From Planctomycetota bacterium (GTDB lineage: Bacteria > Planctomycetota > GCA-002687715 > DRQF01), in contig JAJRYU010000566.1 in NCBI GenBank assembly GCA_024275615.1, forward strand, positions 1 to 17,333: DNA of 17,333 nt. Direction: 5' to 3'. The notes beneath the pieces were generated by a model. The model did no database searches, was not told the DNA's origin, and saw only the letters and a list, made by a program, of their open reading frames with translations. Shown in pieces: positions 1-7,695 of this stretch. Position 1 is the stretch's first letter, and each line of letters starts with the position of its first letter. The position numbers and the translations under genes are program-made.

Positions 1-1
1 G

Positions 2-931
2 CGGGGCAAACACATTCAGGTCAGTTCCGGTGCATCGGTACCAACGGTTCTACTCGATGCGCTGGTCAGAAATGCCAAGCACTTTGCGGACAACACGATT
101 GTACACCTCATGACATTTGGGGAGGCCCCCCATGTTGATCCTGTGCTTTCCGGTCATCTACGCCACAATGCCTTCTTCATCGGTGCGAACGTGCGACAAG
201 CGGTCCATGAAGGCCGCGCCGATTATACACCCGTGTTCTTGTCACGAATTCCTTCGCTCATCCGCACGCGGCGCATACCAGTTGATGTCGCATTGATCCA
301 GTGTTCACCACCTGACGAACATGGCTATGTCAATCTCGGTGTCTCCGTCGATGTCTCGCTTGCTGGCATCATGTCGGCTGATCTTGTCATTGCTGAGGTC
401 AACCCCAATGTCCCTATTGTTCATGGCGCTGGCTTTTTGCCCATGAGCGAGTTCGACCATTGGGTATGGAGCGACGCGCCCCTCAAGACTCATCGAGCGC
501 CAGACCCTGACGAAGTTTCAGTCGAAATTGGCAAACACGTTGCCTCACTGATCGAAGATGGCAGCACGCTACAACTCGGTATTGGCGGGATTCCTGATGC
601 TGTGTTGATGGCCTTGACTGACAAGAAGAATCTTGGGTTGTGGACTGAGATGTTCTCCGACGGTGTGCTGCCACTCATCGAAGCCGGAGTGATCACTGGC
701 AAGTTCAAAACGATTCATTCTGGGCGAATTTCCTCTTCATTCTCATTCGGCTCTCAAGAGCTCTACGACTTTATTGATGGCAATCCCCTGTTTACTTTTC
801 ATCCCTCCGATTACATCAATGACCCGGTGAGAATCTCACAACAACACCAGATGGTCTCAGTCAACAGTGCGCTTGAAGTAGATCTGACTGGCCAAGTTTG
901 TGCCGACTCAATTGGCACAAAGTTCTTCTAA
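2..931 (+). CDS. Acyl-CoA hydrolase / CoA-transferase, N-terminal part (5' partial, ends at in-frame TAA)
   Basis: The frame is open from base 2 and belongs to the acetyl-CoA hydrolase / 4-hydroxybutyrate CoA-transferase family, which moves CoA between acyl groups through a glutamyl-CoA intermediate. The true start lies left of the window, and perhaps 40 residues are missing. Visible family features include the segment QCSPPDEHGYVNLGVSVD (about 301-354), the glycine-rich stretch LGIGGIPDAVL (about 577-609) and TEMFSDG (644-664). The Glu of TEMFSDG (codon 647-649) is, from the family, the probable catalytic glutamate. The frame stops at TAA 929-931 inside a conserved block: ADSIGTKFF, stop, then GIGGQVDFVRG in the same frame. 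Family members usually have a small residue (often Ser) where the stop falls. An ATG at 110 is available but is internal to the domain, so it is not the real start. Confidence 0.85.
   Translation, partial: RGKHIQVSSGASVPTVLLDALVRNAKHFADNTIVHLMTFGEAPHVDPVLSGHLRHNAFFIGANVRQAVHEGRADYTPVFLSRIPSLIRTRRIPVDVALIQCSPPDEHGYVNLGVSVDVSLAGIMSADLVIAEVNPNVPIVHGAGFLPMSEFDHWVWSDAPLKTHRAPDPDEVSVEIGKHVASLIEDGSTLQLGIGGIPDAVLMALTDKKNLGLWTEMFSDGVLPLIEAGVITGKFKTIHSGRISSSFSFGSQELYDFIDGNPLFTFHPSDYINDPVRISQQHQMVSVNSALEVDLTGQVCADSIGTKFF
929..931 (+). other. In-frame TAA interrupting the CoA-transferase
   Basis: The codon before is TTC and the codon after is GGT. Reading on in the same frame gives the expected family sequence for the remaining ~286 codons with no other lesion. 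TCA (Ser) to TAA is a single base change. A recent nonsense mutation, a sequencing or assembly error, or readthrough would all look like this. Confidence 0.9.
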
Positions 932-970
932 GGTATTGGTGGTCAGGTTGATTTTGTACGCGGTTCGGCC

Positions 971-1792
971 ATGTGCCCAGGTGGGCGGCCCATCATTGCA
1001 CTGCCTTCAACAGCTAAGAAGGGAACCATCAGCCGAATCACAGCAACATTGACTGAAGGTGCCGGCGTTGTGACATCTAGAGGTGATGTTCGCTTTGTCG
1101 TTACCGAATACGGGATCGCCGATCTTCTCGGCAAGTCGATTCGAGAGCGAGCGATGGCACTGATTTCAATTGCTCACCCAAAATTCCGCGACGAGTTGCT
1201 GGAGTCGGCGAAAGAGCGGCACTATGTCTTTCAAGGGACCCATGTTCCCCAAGGTCGATATCCTCGCGAGATTGAGCGCCAGGTCTTTTCCAAAACGAAG
1301 GAGTCTTTCTTCTTGCGACCGCTCAAACCCAGCGACGAAAGCAAGATTCAAGATTTCTTCTACGGTGTTTCAGATCAGACGGTGAACCAGAGATTCATGG
1401 CGATTCTCAAGAGCCTACCTTACGAACGGCTCCAGGACTTCATCGATGTGGATTATGAGTCTAACCTTGCTCTTGTCCTTGAGCATGTTGAAAAATCTCT
1501 TGAACCTGAAATCGTCGCCGTGGCTCAGTATTTTCGTGATCCCGCATCCAATTTCGCAGAAGTCGCCTTCATGGTCGACGACAAATGGCAACGCCAAGGT
1601 CTAGGAGCACAACTTTTTGCTGTTCTTGTCGACGTGGCGATGGCCCATGGTATTCGCGGGTTTACCGCCGAGGTTCACTTTGAAAACCGTGGCATGATGC
1701 ACTTGTTTCAACACTCAGGTTTGGAAGTGACGAGTTTCCTCGAAGGTGGCGTCAATCAACTGAAGATGAAGTTTCGCGATGAACGATTGTAG
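971..1792 (+). CDS. CoA-transferase C-terminal part fused to a GNAT acetyltransferase domain
   Basis: This is the continuation of the same reading frame as the upstream CoA-transferase part. The ATG at 971 is internal to the domain (GGRPIIALPSTAKKGT follows) with no convincing ribosome-binding site, so a separate protein starting here is unlikely to be a working CoA-transferase. The second CoA-transferase half runs to about 1300, with TEYGIADL and IAHPKFRDEL as typical family blocks. From about 1304 a GNAT domain follows: it begins SFFLRPLKPSDE and carries the acetyl-CoA-binding motif QRQGLG (1589-1606) and a C-terminal strand GLEVTSFLEGG. Fusions of these two domains are known in bacteria; the GNAT part may acetylate a protein or act on a small amine, but its substrate cannot be read here. 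The stop is TAG. Confidence 0.8.
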   Translation: MCPGGRPIIALPSTAKKGTISRITATLTEGAGVVTSRGDVRFVVTEYGIADLLGKSIRERAMALISIAHPKFRDELLESAKERHYVFQGTHVPQGRYPREIERQVFSKTKESFFLRPLKPSDESKIQDFFYGVSDQTVNQRFMAILKSLPYERLQDFIDVDYESNLALVLEHVEKSLEPEIVAVAQYFRDPASNFAEVAFMVDDKWQRQGLGAQLFAVLVDVAMAHGIRGFTAEVHFENRGMMHLFQHSGLEVTSFLEGGVNQLKMKFRDERL

Positions 1793-1829
1793 CCAATATC
1801 GGCTGCAGAGGCGATCTCATTGACGTTGT

Positions 1830-3770
1830 CTATGAGCGCTGAGCTAACCTTGTTGCTCGGTCAATCGCCGCAAAAAGTGAAGACCGTTCAATTGGTTTCG
1901 ATTGGTAGTCGACACATCCGGACTTGAGACAGCGGTCCTTGTCCCCGGACATGGCGTTCGCTGTAAGGGCGATGATGGGCCGTTCATAATTTCTCGAACA
2001 CAGGATTTCCGTGGCACAAAAGCCGTCCATTTCCGGCATTCTCATGTCCATCAAGACAACGTCAAAGGGTTCTTCCTTGTCCTCCGCGTGAAGGGCAGAG
2101 GCGATGGCGCTCTTGCCGTTTTCAGCGAGAGAAACTGTCGCCCCCGCTCGCTCCAACATGGCTCTAATCAGACGGCGATTGTAGCCGTTGTCGTCTGCCA
2201 AGAGAACGCGCAGCCCGTCAAAACGTCGTGTTTTTCCGTCACCTTCGAGGTCCCGCCAAGAGTCTTGAGGCTCTGATGTCCCGAACTCTCGTTCGTGGAT
2301 GGCAACACCTTCCAACGAACCTGTCGCGATAGTGATCGAAAACCTTGTGCCGATCCCAGGACTTGTTTCTGCGATGACAATGTCTCCCGTGAGCAACTGA
2401 GCCATGCGGCGACTGATCGACAAGCCGAGCCCTGTGCCGCCGAATTCTCTTGTTGTACTGCTGTGTGCTTGGGTGAAGGGCTTGAAGAGCGTAGCTGCAA
2501 CTTCGGACGTCATGCCAATTCCAGTGTCAACGATGTCGATCCGCAGCGACGAGGATTCACCGTCTACGACATGGGAAACTTCGATGTCGATGCTTCCGGC
2601 CTGGGTGAATTTTAGAGAATTGCCGAGGATATTTAGGATGATCTGCTTTAGTTTCGTTGGATCAGAATGAATTGTCTCTGGTATCGGCCCAAGATAAGAA
2701 ACGGAAAACGCGATCTTGGTGGAATCGACTTTGGGGCCCAAGAGAGAGACCACTTCTTCGATGACTTGTGCCGGGGAGAATCGAATTTCTTCGATCGCCA
2801 TTTGATCAGCTTCGATCTTGGATAGATCTAAGATGTTGTTGATGAGTTCCAAGAGGTGGTCGCCGCATTCACGGATCACGCCCAGCCCTTCCAGTGCCGC
2901 GGCGTCTTCGATGTCGTCAGCAATGACGTCGGCGAACCCGAGAATTCCTGTCAAAGGGGTTCGCAATTCGTGGCTCATGTTCGCCAAGAACTCGGATTTC
3001 GCCCGCGAAGCCTGGATCGCTTTTTCACGTTCTATTTCGAGCTCATCGCTTTGTTTCAGAAGCCGAGAGCGGGAATTCGCGAGATCCTGGATCATGTTGT
3101 CGATCGCGGCTGGAAGAGATCCCAATTCCCCGGCCCTTTTCATGTTGGTCTGGACATCCAAGTTTCCGAGTGCGACTTCGTTGGCGACCATTGAGAGGTG
3201 TTCCACCGGGCGGGCAATCGAACGTGCCAACCAAGCGGCGCCAAGTATGGATGCTAAGAGAAGTAGGCCGTTTGTACGTAGAATGTCATTTCGGGCGGTC
3301 TTAATTTCTGCAATGACTGGTCCCAGGGGGATTTCGATATGAAAAGTGCCCCAAGGCTCACCACTGACAAGAACGGGGGTCTCGATTTCAATCGTGCTTT
3401 GAGATCGAACAATAATCTGAGAGTCTAGGGTTTTCTCGCATTCCTGCTTGTAGCTGCCTTCCTCGTCAGGATTGGAATGAGCGATGACCGCCCCATTGCG
3501 ATCGCAGAACAGGGCCATGGATACGGCATCATTTTCATGCGCGATGGTTGCTGCAAGAACTGAAAGGCCATCTTCATCTCCCGCCGCTAACATGTTGGAA
3601 GCGGATAGGGCCGCCGTCGTTGCCGTCGTCGTTCCGATGGCGTCGAGATTCTCAAGCATGTGTTGTCTTTCTCGCCTCAGAGCGAGAACTGCTGGTACGA
3701 CACCGCCTATGAACAAGAGTCCTACAGCAAGTACGGAGATCCTCAGGAATAGTCGCCGCTGCGGTGTCAC
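1830..3770 (-). CDS. Hybrid sensor histidine kinase (periplasmic sensor, HAMP, HisKA, HATPase, receiver)
   Basis: A 646-residue inner-membrane kinase. It has a first membrane helix at about 10-31, a periplasmic sensor of about 130 residues (Cys89 and Cys111 could form a disulphide), a second helix at about 166-183 and a HAMP linker at about 184-236. A short coiled coil leads to HisKA, with phospho-acceptor His267 in SHELRTPL. The ATPase shows the N-box (LNILGNSLKF), G1 (DTGIGM, 415-420) and G2 (GGTGLGLS, 444-451). The C-terminal receiver has acidic residues Asp526/Asp527, phospho-acceptor Asp575 in LMDMRMPEMDG, and Lys625. No Hpt domain follows, so the final phosphorelay partner must lie elsewhere. 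The start is GTG (3768-3770) and overlaps the stop of the binding-protein gene by four bases (GTGA), which implies translational coupling. It probably senses the state of the binding protein or its ligand; that is inference. Confidence 0.9.
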   Translation of the reverse strand: MTPQRRLFLRISVLAVGLLFIGGVVPAVLALRRERQHMLENLDAIGTTTATTAALSASNMLAAGDEDGLSVLAATIAHENDAVSMALFCDRNGAVIAHSNPDEEGSYKQECEKTLDSQIIVRSQSTIEIETPVLVSGEPWGTFHIEIPLGPVIAEIKTARNDILRTNGLLLLASILGAAWLARSIARPVEHLSMVANEVALGNLDVQTNMKRAGELGSLPAAIDNMIQDLANSRSRLLKQSDELEIEREKAIQASRAKSEFLANMSHELRTPLTGILGFADVIADDIEDAAALEGLGVIRECGDHLLELINNILDLSKIEADQMAIEEIRFSPAQVIEEVVSLLGPKVDSTKIAFSVSYLGPIPETIHSDPTKLKQIILNILGNSLKFTQAGSIDIEVSHVVDGESSSLRIDIVDTGIGMTSEVAATLFKPFTQAHSSTTREFGGTGLGLSISRRMAQLLTGDIVIAETSPGIGTRFSITIATGSLEGVAIHEREFGTSEPQDSWRDLEGDGKTRRFDGLRVLLADDNGYNRRLIRAMLERAGATVSLAENGKSAIASALHAEDKEEPFDVVLMDMRMPEMDGFCATEILCSRNYERPIIALTANAMSGDKDRCLKSGCVDYQSKPIERSSLFAAIDRATRLAQRS

Positions 3771-4288
3771 TTGCTCGGCTCCAGAATCAACGGGTAGCCC
3801 TTTTCACCGGGTAGCTTGCCATCAATCCTTAGGATGCGCACATCGCTTGTCGCTTCATCTGCAAAAACCACGGAAACGGCGTTGGCGGATTTCTTGACCG
3901 CATGAATCGTGCGCGTTGTCGAACGAATCGTGGATGGAATTCCCGGGATGCGGCCGTTGAACAGCTGGCTTACCCAGAATTTCTTGAGTTTGCGGTCGCT
4001 CATCTTGTAGACGCGTTTGAGCAACAATCGGGTCTCCGGTGATTTTCGCGGGCGTTGCAGCAATACGATGCGTTTCTTGTTTTTCCAGAATTGTACGGAC
4101 AGGGTCATCGTCTTGCGCAGTTGAGTGCTTGTTAGACCTTTGATCGGATTAGTGACATTGACGATCACAGCCAAGGCGCGACGTTTTGGTTTCTTGACCT
4201 GAGCATGGCTGAGAGGAACGCAGAAGATGAAGCACAAGGACAGGATGATCACGAGTTTTTCGTTTTGCATACTCATCAAAAGTACCAT
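3767..4288 (-). CDS. Periplasmic PstS-like (phosphate ABC substrate-binding-like) protein
   Basis: A small exported protein of 173 residues or slightly fewer. Starting at the third Met (4268-4270), the signal peptide has a short charged start (MQNEK), a hydrophobic core and a cleavage site SHA/Q. The mature part shows the pattern of the short PBP-like domain related to PstS: VIVNVTNPIKGLTSTQLRKT near the front, WKNKKRIVLLQRP, a loop with FWVSQLFNGR, and near the end a VSVVFADEATSDVRILRIDG segment. It is much shorter than true PstS (about 320 residues), so it is more likely a one-lobe sensor or accessory than a transport protein. The start is uncertain: ATG at 4288 overlaps the porin gene by 13 bases, ATG at 4276 makes a TGATG overlap, and ATG at 4270 gives the cleanest signal peptide. 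It lies between the porin and the histidine kinase, so ligand presentation to the kinase is plausible. Confidence 0.75.
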   Translation of the reverse strand: MVLLMSMQNEKLVIILSLCFIFCVPLSHAQVKKPKRRALAVIVNVTNPIKGLTSTQLRKTMTLSVQFWKNKKRIVLLQRPRKSPETRLLLKRVYKMSDRKLKKFWVSQLFNGRIPGIPSTIRSTTRTIHAVKKSANAVSVVFADEATSDVRILRIDGKLPGEKGYPLILEPSK

Positions 4289-5589
4289 GAGAAGTTGAAA
4301 CGAAAGACGACGAAACCATCTGTAGAGATCCTGCCGCTATTGTGGCGCAGTTCTTCATCTCCGAAAGCGATCTCGAATTTGAGTGCCGCGTTGTCTTCGA
4401 AATCCCAACGAACACCAATGATCTGCTCCCACCGATCAAGATCGCTATTCTGCGGCAAGAAGTAGGGATCACCTTGTTCCATCCGCTTGAAATCGAAGCG
4501 TACATAAGGAGTGAGCTCACCGATGGAATAGGCAACTTGCAAGTAGCCACTTATGTGTCGAAACTGCTGGCCGCTGAGGCGATCATCATGGTCAACAACA
4601 ACAACTTCTGCGATGAGCTGAAAATCTCCCGGCCGCCAATCGACGAAACCACTGGCGATCCACTCCAGGATCGACTTAGTACGCGCTGGATCACTGCCAT
4701 CGGGGGGTAAGAGGTCATAGCGAAATGCGGCGCCAATGCTCAGATTCTCGGCGGAGCTTGGAGCGAATTCCAACGCCAAGTCCAAAGCCTTGGCGTTGTT
4801 GTCGTCACTGATGACCTGGCGATTCGTGGGTACTGGGCCACGACCATTGGACACGATAGCCGTGTACCGAATTTCGCCGACACTCAAGTCGAATTTGCCA
4901 CCGATCTCTAGCCCAGCGAAGTGAGAGGGCAAGATCCCGCCACCATCTTCAAATGACCCGATAGTCGGGCGTTCGACTGAGACGTAGAGCCACGTTCCAT
5001 GGTGGTAGATCCTATTCCAGTGAGAAATGGGAGAATGCTCGATGCCGAGTTTGACATAGAATTCCGGCGCGAATTGGTAGACTCCGAAAATCCGTTCTTG
5101 GTCAAGAATGACCTCATTTCCGTCACCTTCAAGAATCGTTTCGGACAGAATTTGCAGGCGTGGACTCAATTTCGCAGTGACGAACAGATCGATTGACTCG
5201 AAGCGAAAAAGAGAATCTCCTCCGTTTGTGGGAGGCGGGTCACCAACTTGGAATCCAACAGATCCGTAGTACTGAAAAGTAATGGCCACGCTTGAGTATC
5301 GTGAGACGACTCCGCTCGCTGATGCAGTTCTGTCCTCAAGAAGATCATCGATGATGTCGCCGACAAGATCATCCAAATTGTCCTTAGAACGATCGTGGCT
5401 TTCCAACTCGGAGACCCGACGGAGTAGCGCACGGTTTGCGGATTCCAATTGGGCGATTCGTTCTTCGAAAGTTGCATTTGAAGTTGGCGTGACTTGCGCC
5501 GAAGCGATTGCTCCAAGGGCGCAAACTAGAGCAGTGACCCAATAGACATGATTCCATGTTGGCAGATTGAGCGTCCACATCCTTCGCAT
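4276..5589 (-). CDS. Porin-like outer-membrane beta-barrel protein with N-terminal coiled coil
   Basis: A 437-residue protein. The signal peptide (hydrophobic stretch about 16-30, cleavage ASA/Q near residue 31) is followed by a short heptad region, about residues 40-66 (FEERIAQLESANRALLRRVS), as seen in trimeric porins with a periplasmic coiled coil. The rest alternates polar and hydrophobic residues in repeated strands and ends with an aromatic strand (FRFNFSWYF) whose last residue is Phe, the usual signal for barrel insertion. I cannot assign a substrate; phosphate- or carboxylate-selective porins have a similar plan. A GAGG motif about eight bases ahead of ATG 5587-5589 supports this start. 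It is the first gene of a three-gene operon: its stop overlaps the start region of the PstS-like gene. Confidence 0.75.
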   Translation of the reverse strand: MRRMWTLNLPTWNHVYWVTALVCALGAIASAQVTPTSNATFEERIAQLESANRALLRRVSELESHDRSKDNLDDLVGDIIDDLLEDRTASASGVVSRYSSVAITFQYYGSVGFQVGDPPPTNGGDSLFRFESIDLFVTAKLSPRLQILSETILEGDGNEVILDQERIFGVYQFAPEFYVKLGIEHSPISHWNRIYHHGTWLYVSVERPTIGSFEDGGGILPSHFAGLEIGGKFDLSVGEIRYTAIVSNGRGPVPTNRQVISDDNNAKALDLALEFAPSSAENLSIGAAFRYDLLPPDGSDPARTKSILEWIASGFVDWRPGDFQLIAEVVVVDHDDRLSGQQFRHISGYLQVAYSIGELTPYVRFDFKRMEQGDPYFLPQNSDLDRWEQIIGVRWDFEDNAALKFEIAFGDEELRHNSGRISTDGFVVFRFNFSWYF

Positions 5590-5775
5590 CGATACCTCTG
5601 ACCGAACAACGCACTTGAGATCAGGCCTGTGCGTTCATGACTCACAGGTTGCCCATGTCCTAGTTTGCTGTTTTCCTCTTCTTTCAGTTGCCAAGTGACT
5701 ATGGCCATTCGACAATGGGTGAAAATGCTCACCAATGAGTCAATCGGCCGCAGGGATGGACTGACTGAATCAAAA

Positions 5776-5826
5776 GTGCATTTTCATGTAGAGATTCACG
5801 AACACGCATTTTCATGCAATATGCAC
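5776..5826. repeat. Direct repeat pair inside a short inverted repeat, possible operator
   Basis: GCATTTTCATG occurs at 5778-5788 and again at 5806-5816 (28 bases start to start, close to three helical turns). The block is bracketed by GTGCAT (5776-5781) and its inverse ATGCAC (5821-5826). It lies about 190 bases upstream of the porin start and about 335 upstream of the Hsp33-like start. Two sites on the same helix face would suit a dimeric regulator, but this is inference. Confidence 0.4.
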
Positions 5827-5953
5827 CTTGAGCGCCCTCATTGGATCGACGAAATCATCCGAGCGTGTGGCGCGGAACGACCACGGATTCCTTGGCATAG
5901 CCTGACCTATTCACGACATCGCGGTGCCAGCAGCGACATCGTGCCCGATCTCT

Positions 5954-5969
5954 TCGTCAATCGTCAATC
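5954..5969. repeat. Tandem duplication of a 7-base unit (TCGTCAA)
   Basis: TCGTCAA is repeated head to tail, followed by TC. The unit length is not a multiple of three, so it would shift the frame of any coding sequence crossing it. On the minus strand, removing one copy joins two open stretches into one frame ending at the TGA read from 5911-5913. Confidence 0.6.
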
Positions 5970-6160
5970 ACGATCTCGCGGTCGCTCCTTCCTCTTTCCT
6001 CGACCTCGAACACGCTGTCACCACTGGCCGAGGTGTGCAGCAAAGCAAAAGCGCCATGGTTGGCGACATTGACAGCCAAATCTTTGGACTTCACTCAAAT
6101 TCAACCACGATCTCATGAATAGAGTCAGGCTAATCTGGCGAAAAAAGGTCATAATCCAGC

Positions 6161-6934
6161 ATGAACAGTAAGAATCCAACCGGCAGCGTTCGAATTGAGC
6201 GGTACTTTGACCGTGACCGAGAAGCGATTTTCTCTATAGGTGATTTCGCTGCATTCTTCGCCGCCTATGACGCCCATGCTCGGCTTTGGCGTCATGATCA
6301 AAGTCCACTGACCCAGGTCATGATGCATCAAGCCTTGGCCGGTTGTGCTCTCTACCTGTCTTGTCGGCCGGTTGATGAAACAAGCGCATTCACCATCAAT
6401 ATCAACAAACCAGCCACCAACCTGTTCTTCACCGGCAGTGCCAGTGAATACCGTGTCACGGGGCGACCGTGGACCAAGGATGTCAAGGACCAAGGAATCA
6501 ACCGTCTCTATGTCCAAACCCAGCGGTTGCAGGGTGCCGATTCAACGTCCGTGATCGATGTTGAGGGGCTCGACGTCCTCCTCATGCTTGAGGAATATTG
6601 TCGGCGTTCGGACCAAGCCCCGGCGAGATTCTTCGATCTTGAGGACAACCGTTTCCTCATGGTTGTCAGCTTACCGAAGGAAGACCGTCTTTGGCTTGGA
6701 GGGATCGACCGTGAAACGGCACTCAAGGGAATAGAATCTCTCGCCCTTCTTGACCAGAAAGAATTCTGGTTTCAGTGCGGATGCGATCCCAAGCGTCTCG
6801 CTCAAGCCCTCAAACAAATGTACGCTGGCAGGCTTGAAGAGCTGTTTCAGGGCGATGAGGTTCTCAACGCCGAGTGCCCACGTTGTGGGCGTGGGTGGCA
6901 AATTCGACGCGATTTGTTTCAATCCGGATCATGA
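6161..6934 (+). CDS. hslO: Hsp33-family redox-regulated chaperone (divergent)
   Basis: A 257-residue cytoplasmic protein. Hsp33 is held inactive by a zinc ion on four cysteines and becomes a holdase chaperone when oxidants form disulphides between them. Here the four cysteines are C206, C208, C239 and C242, with spacing CxC-30-CxxC exactly as in E. coli Hsp33 (C232, C234, C265, C268). The segment LEEYCRRSDQAPARFF (143-158) also matches the conserved Hsp33 block LEDYFxRSEQLPTRLF. The N-terminal domain is otherwise diverged and the protein is shorter than the ~290-residue E. coli form. AAAAAAGG about a dozen bases ahead of ATG is a poor ribosome-binding site, so the start is likely but not certain. 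Its stop codon lies in a TCATGA palindrome shared with the convergent gene. Confidence 0.8.
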   Translation: MNSKNPTGSVRIERYFDRDREAIFSIGDFAAFFAAYDAHARLWRHDQSPLTQVMMHQALAGCALYLSCRPVDETSAFTININKPATNLFFTGSASEYRVTGRPWTKDVKDQGINRLYVQTQRLQGADSTSVIDVEGLDVLLMLEEYCRRSDQAPARFFDLEDNRFLMVVSLPKEDRLWLGGIDRETALKGIESLALLDQKEFWFQCGCDPKRLAQALKQMYAGRLEELFQGDEVLNAECPRCGRGWQIRRDLFQSGS

Positions 6935-7492
6935 ATTCGGCCACATGCAAGCAAAGATCGCCCCGGTCGTCAGACCGTAGAGAATCCCGTCGACGATGAA
7001 TCGAAGAGTCACACCCCAATTCACGCCTTTCCAGATTGAATCAGGGAAAGCCGCCAGAGCATAGGCCATCGTCGCAACTGTCCCAGCAAGTCGCATCACG
7101 CTGCCAAAGTCTGAACCGGCAATGACGGTGAAGCTCGCCACGTAGGCGGTCAAGATGCTGATGAGGATTGAATAGAGGAACCACTGAACAAGACTCTTAT
7201 TCATGTTCCAGAGTCTACTCGGCAAGATGATCATGTAGCCGACCGGGCCGAGTTCACATCTTGCCTGGTACTCAGGGGACCCCATGTCCTTCATGGAACC
7301 GGCACAAGGAAACATGTACATTCCTGGTTTGATGCCGCTCTCCCGGAGTTTTTCCATGGTGTTTTTTTCGTTCTCCAACTTGGCATAGTCGCTCTTGTGC
7401 ATGGGCGTACACATGTGAATGATCGAACTCACAACGAAAACACCTATAGATGATAATAGTATGGGTAACCAGAGCTCGGCAAGAAACGTCAT
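6929..7492 (-). CDS. Conserved uncharacterised four-helix membrane protein
   Basis: A 187-residue inner-membrane protein with predicted helices at about 7-27, 101-124, 133-149 and 164-184. Between helices 1 and 2 lies a soluble segment of about 70 residues with MHKSDYAKLENE, PGMYMFPCAGSMKDMGSPEY and a GPVGYMIILPS stretch. I recall this layout from uncharacterised bacterial proteins but know of no function. GGAG about nine bases ahead of the ATG supports the start. The gene converges on the Hsp33-like gene: both stops lie in TCATGA (6929-6934), leaving no room for a terminator between them. Confidence 0.8.
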   Translation of the reverse strand: MTFLAELWLPILLSSIGVFVVSSIIHMCTPMHKSDYAKLENEKNTMEKLRESGIKPGMYMFPCAGSMKDMGSPEYQARCELGPVGYMIILPSRLWNMNKSLVQWFLYSILISILTAYVASFTVIAGSDFGSVMRLAGTVATMAYALAAFPDSIWKGVNWGVTLRFIVDGILYGLTTGAIFACMWPNS

Positions 7493-7695
7493 GGAACTTC
7501 TCCGTTTGGGTTTGGCGCAGACATCCTACCCCAATACGAAATTCAATGATGGTATTTACCCAGGTAATCTTGCCCAGGAGTGAGTTTTCATTCCCGGCCA
7601 CATTCGCCAAATTTGCCGCTTATGTCTCTCCTCTTCCTCATGGCAAAGCCGATAGAGACAATGCCAAGAAATACAATCTACAAGGAATCGACGCT

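Larger units (their letters stand above)
5590..6160. other. 571-base divergent intergenic region without a confident gene
   Basis: It lies between the porin operon (leftward) and the Hsp33-like gene (rightward), so it must hold promoters for both, though I see no convincing -35/-10 pair. It contains an 11-base direct repeat flanked by a short inverted repeat (5776-5826) and a 7-base tandem duplication (5954-5969). Several open frames of 60-135 codons occur on both strands, but none shows a recognisable domain or a good ribosome-binding site. On the minus strand, about 5911-6096 reads like the relic of a small coding sequence if one copy of the 7-base duplication is ignored. Confidence 0.6.

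Noticed and set aside
1793..1829. Possible terminator between the CoA-transferase and the kinase (GCC ... GGC)
   Set aside because: A three-pair stem without a T-run is not convincing.
2818..3342. 174-codon plus-strand frame opposite the histidine kinase
   Set aside because: Shadow of the kinase coding sequence; Ser/Arg-rich with no domain.
5665..6072. 135-codon plus-strand frame in the divergent region
   Set aside because: No recognisable domain, no ribosome-binding site, composition rich in Arg/His/Cys, and it crosses the tandem duplication. Most likely non-coding.
7500..7560. Weak promoter-like pair (TTGGCG, 17 bases, TACGAA) ahead of the globin gene
   Set aside because: Only four and three of six positions match the consensus, which is expected by chance.
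7450..7695. Upstream extension of the globin frame
   Set aside because: It overlaps the divergent membrane-protein gene, lacks globin similarity, and a good ribosome-binding site precedes ATG 7696.
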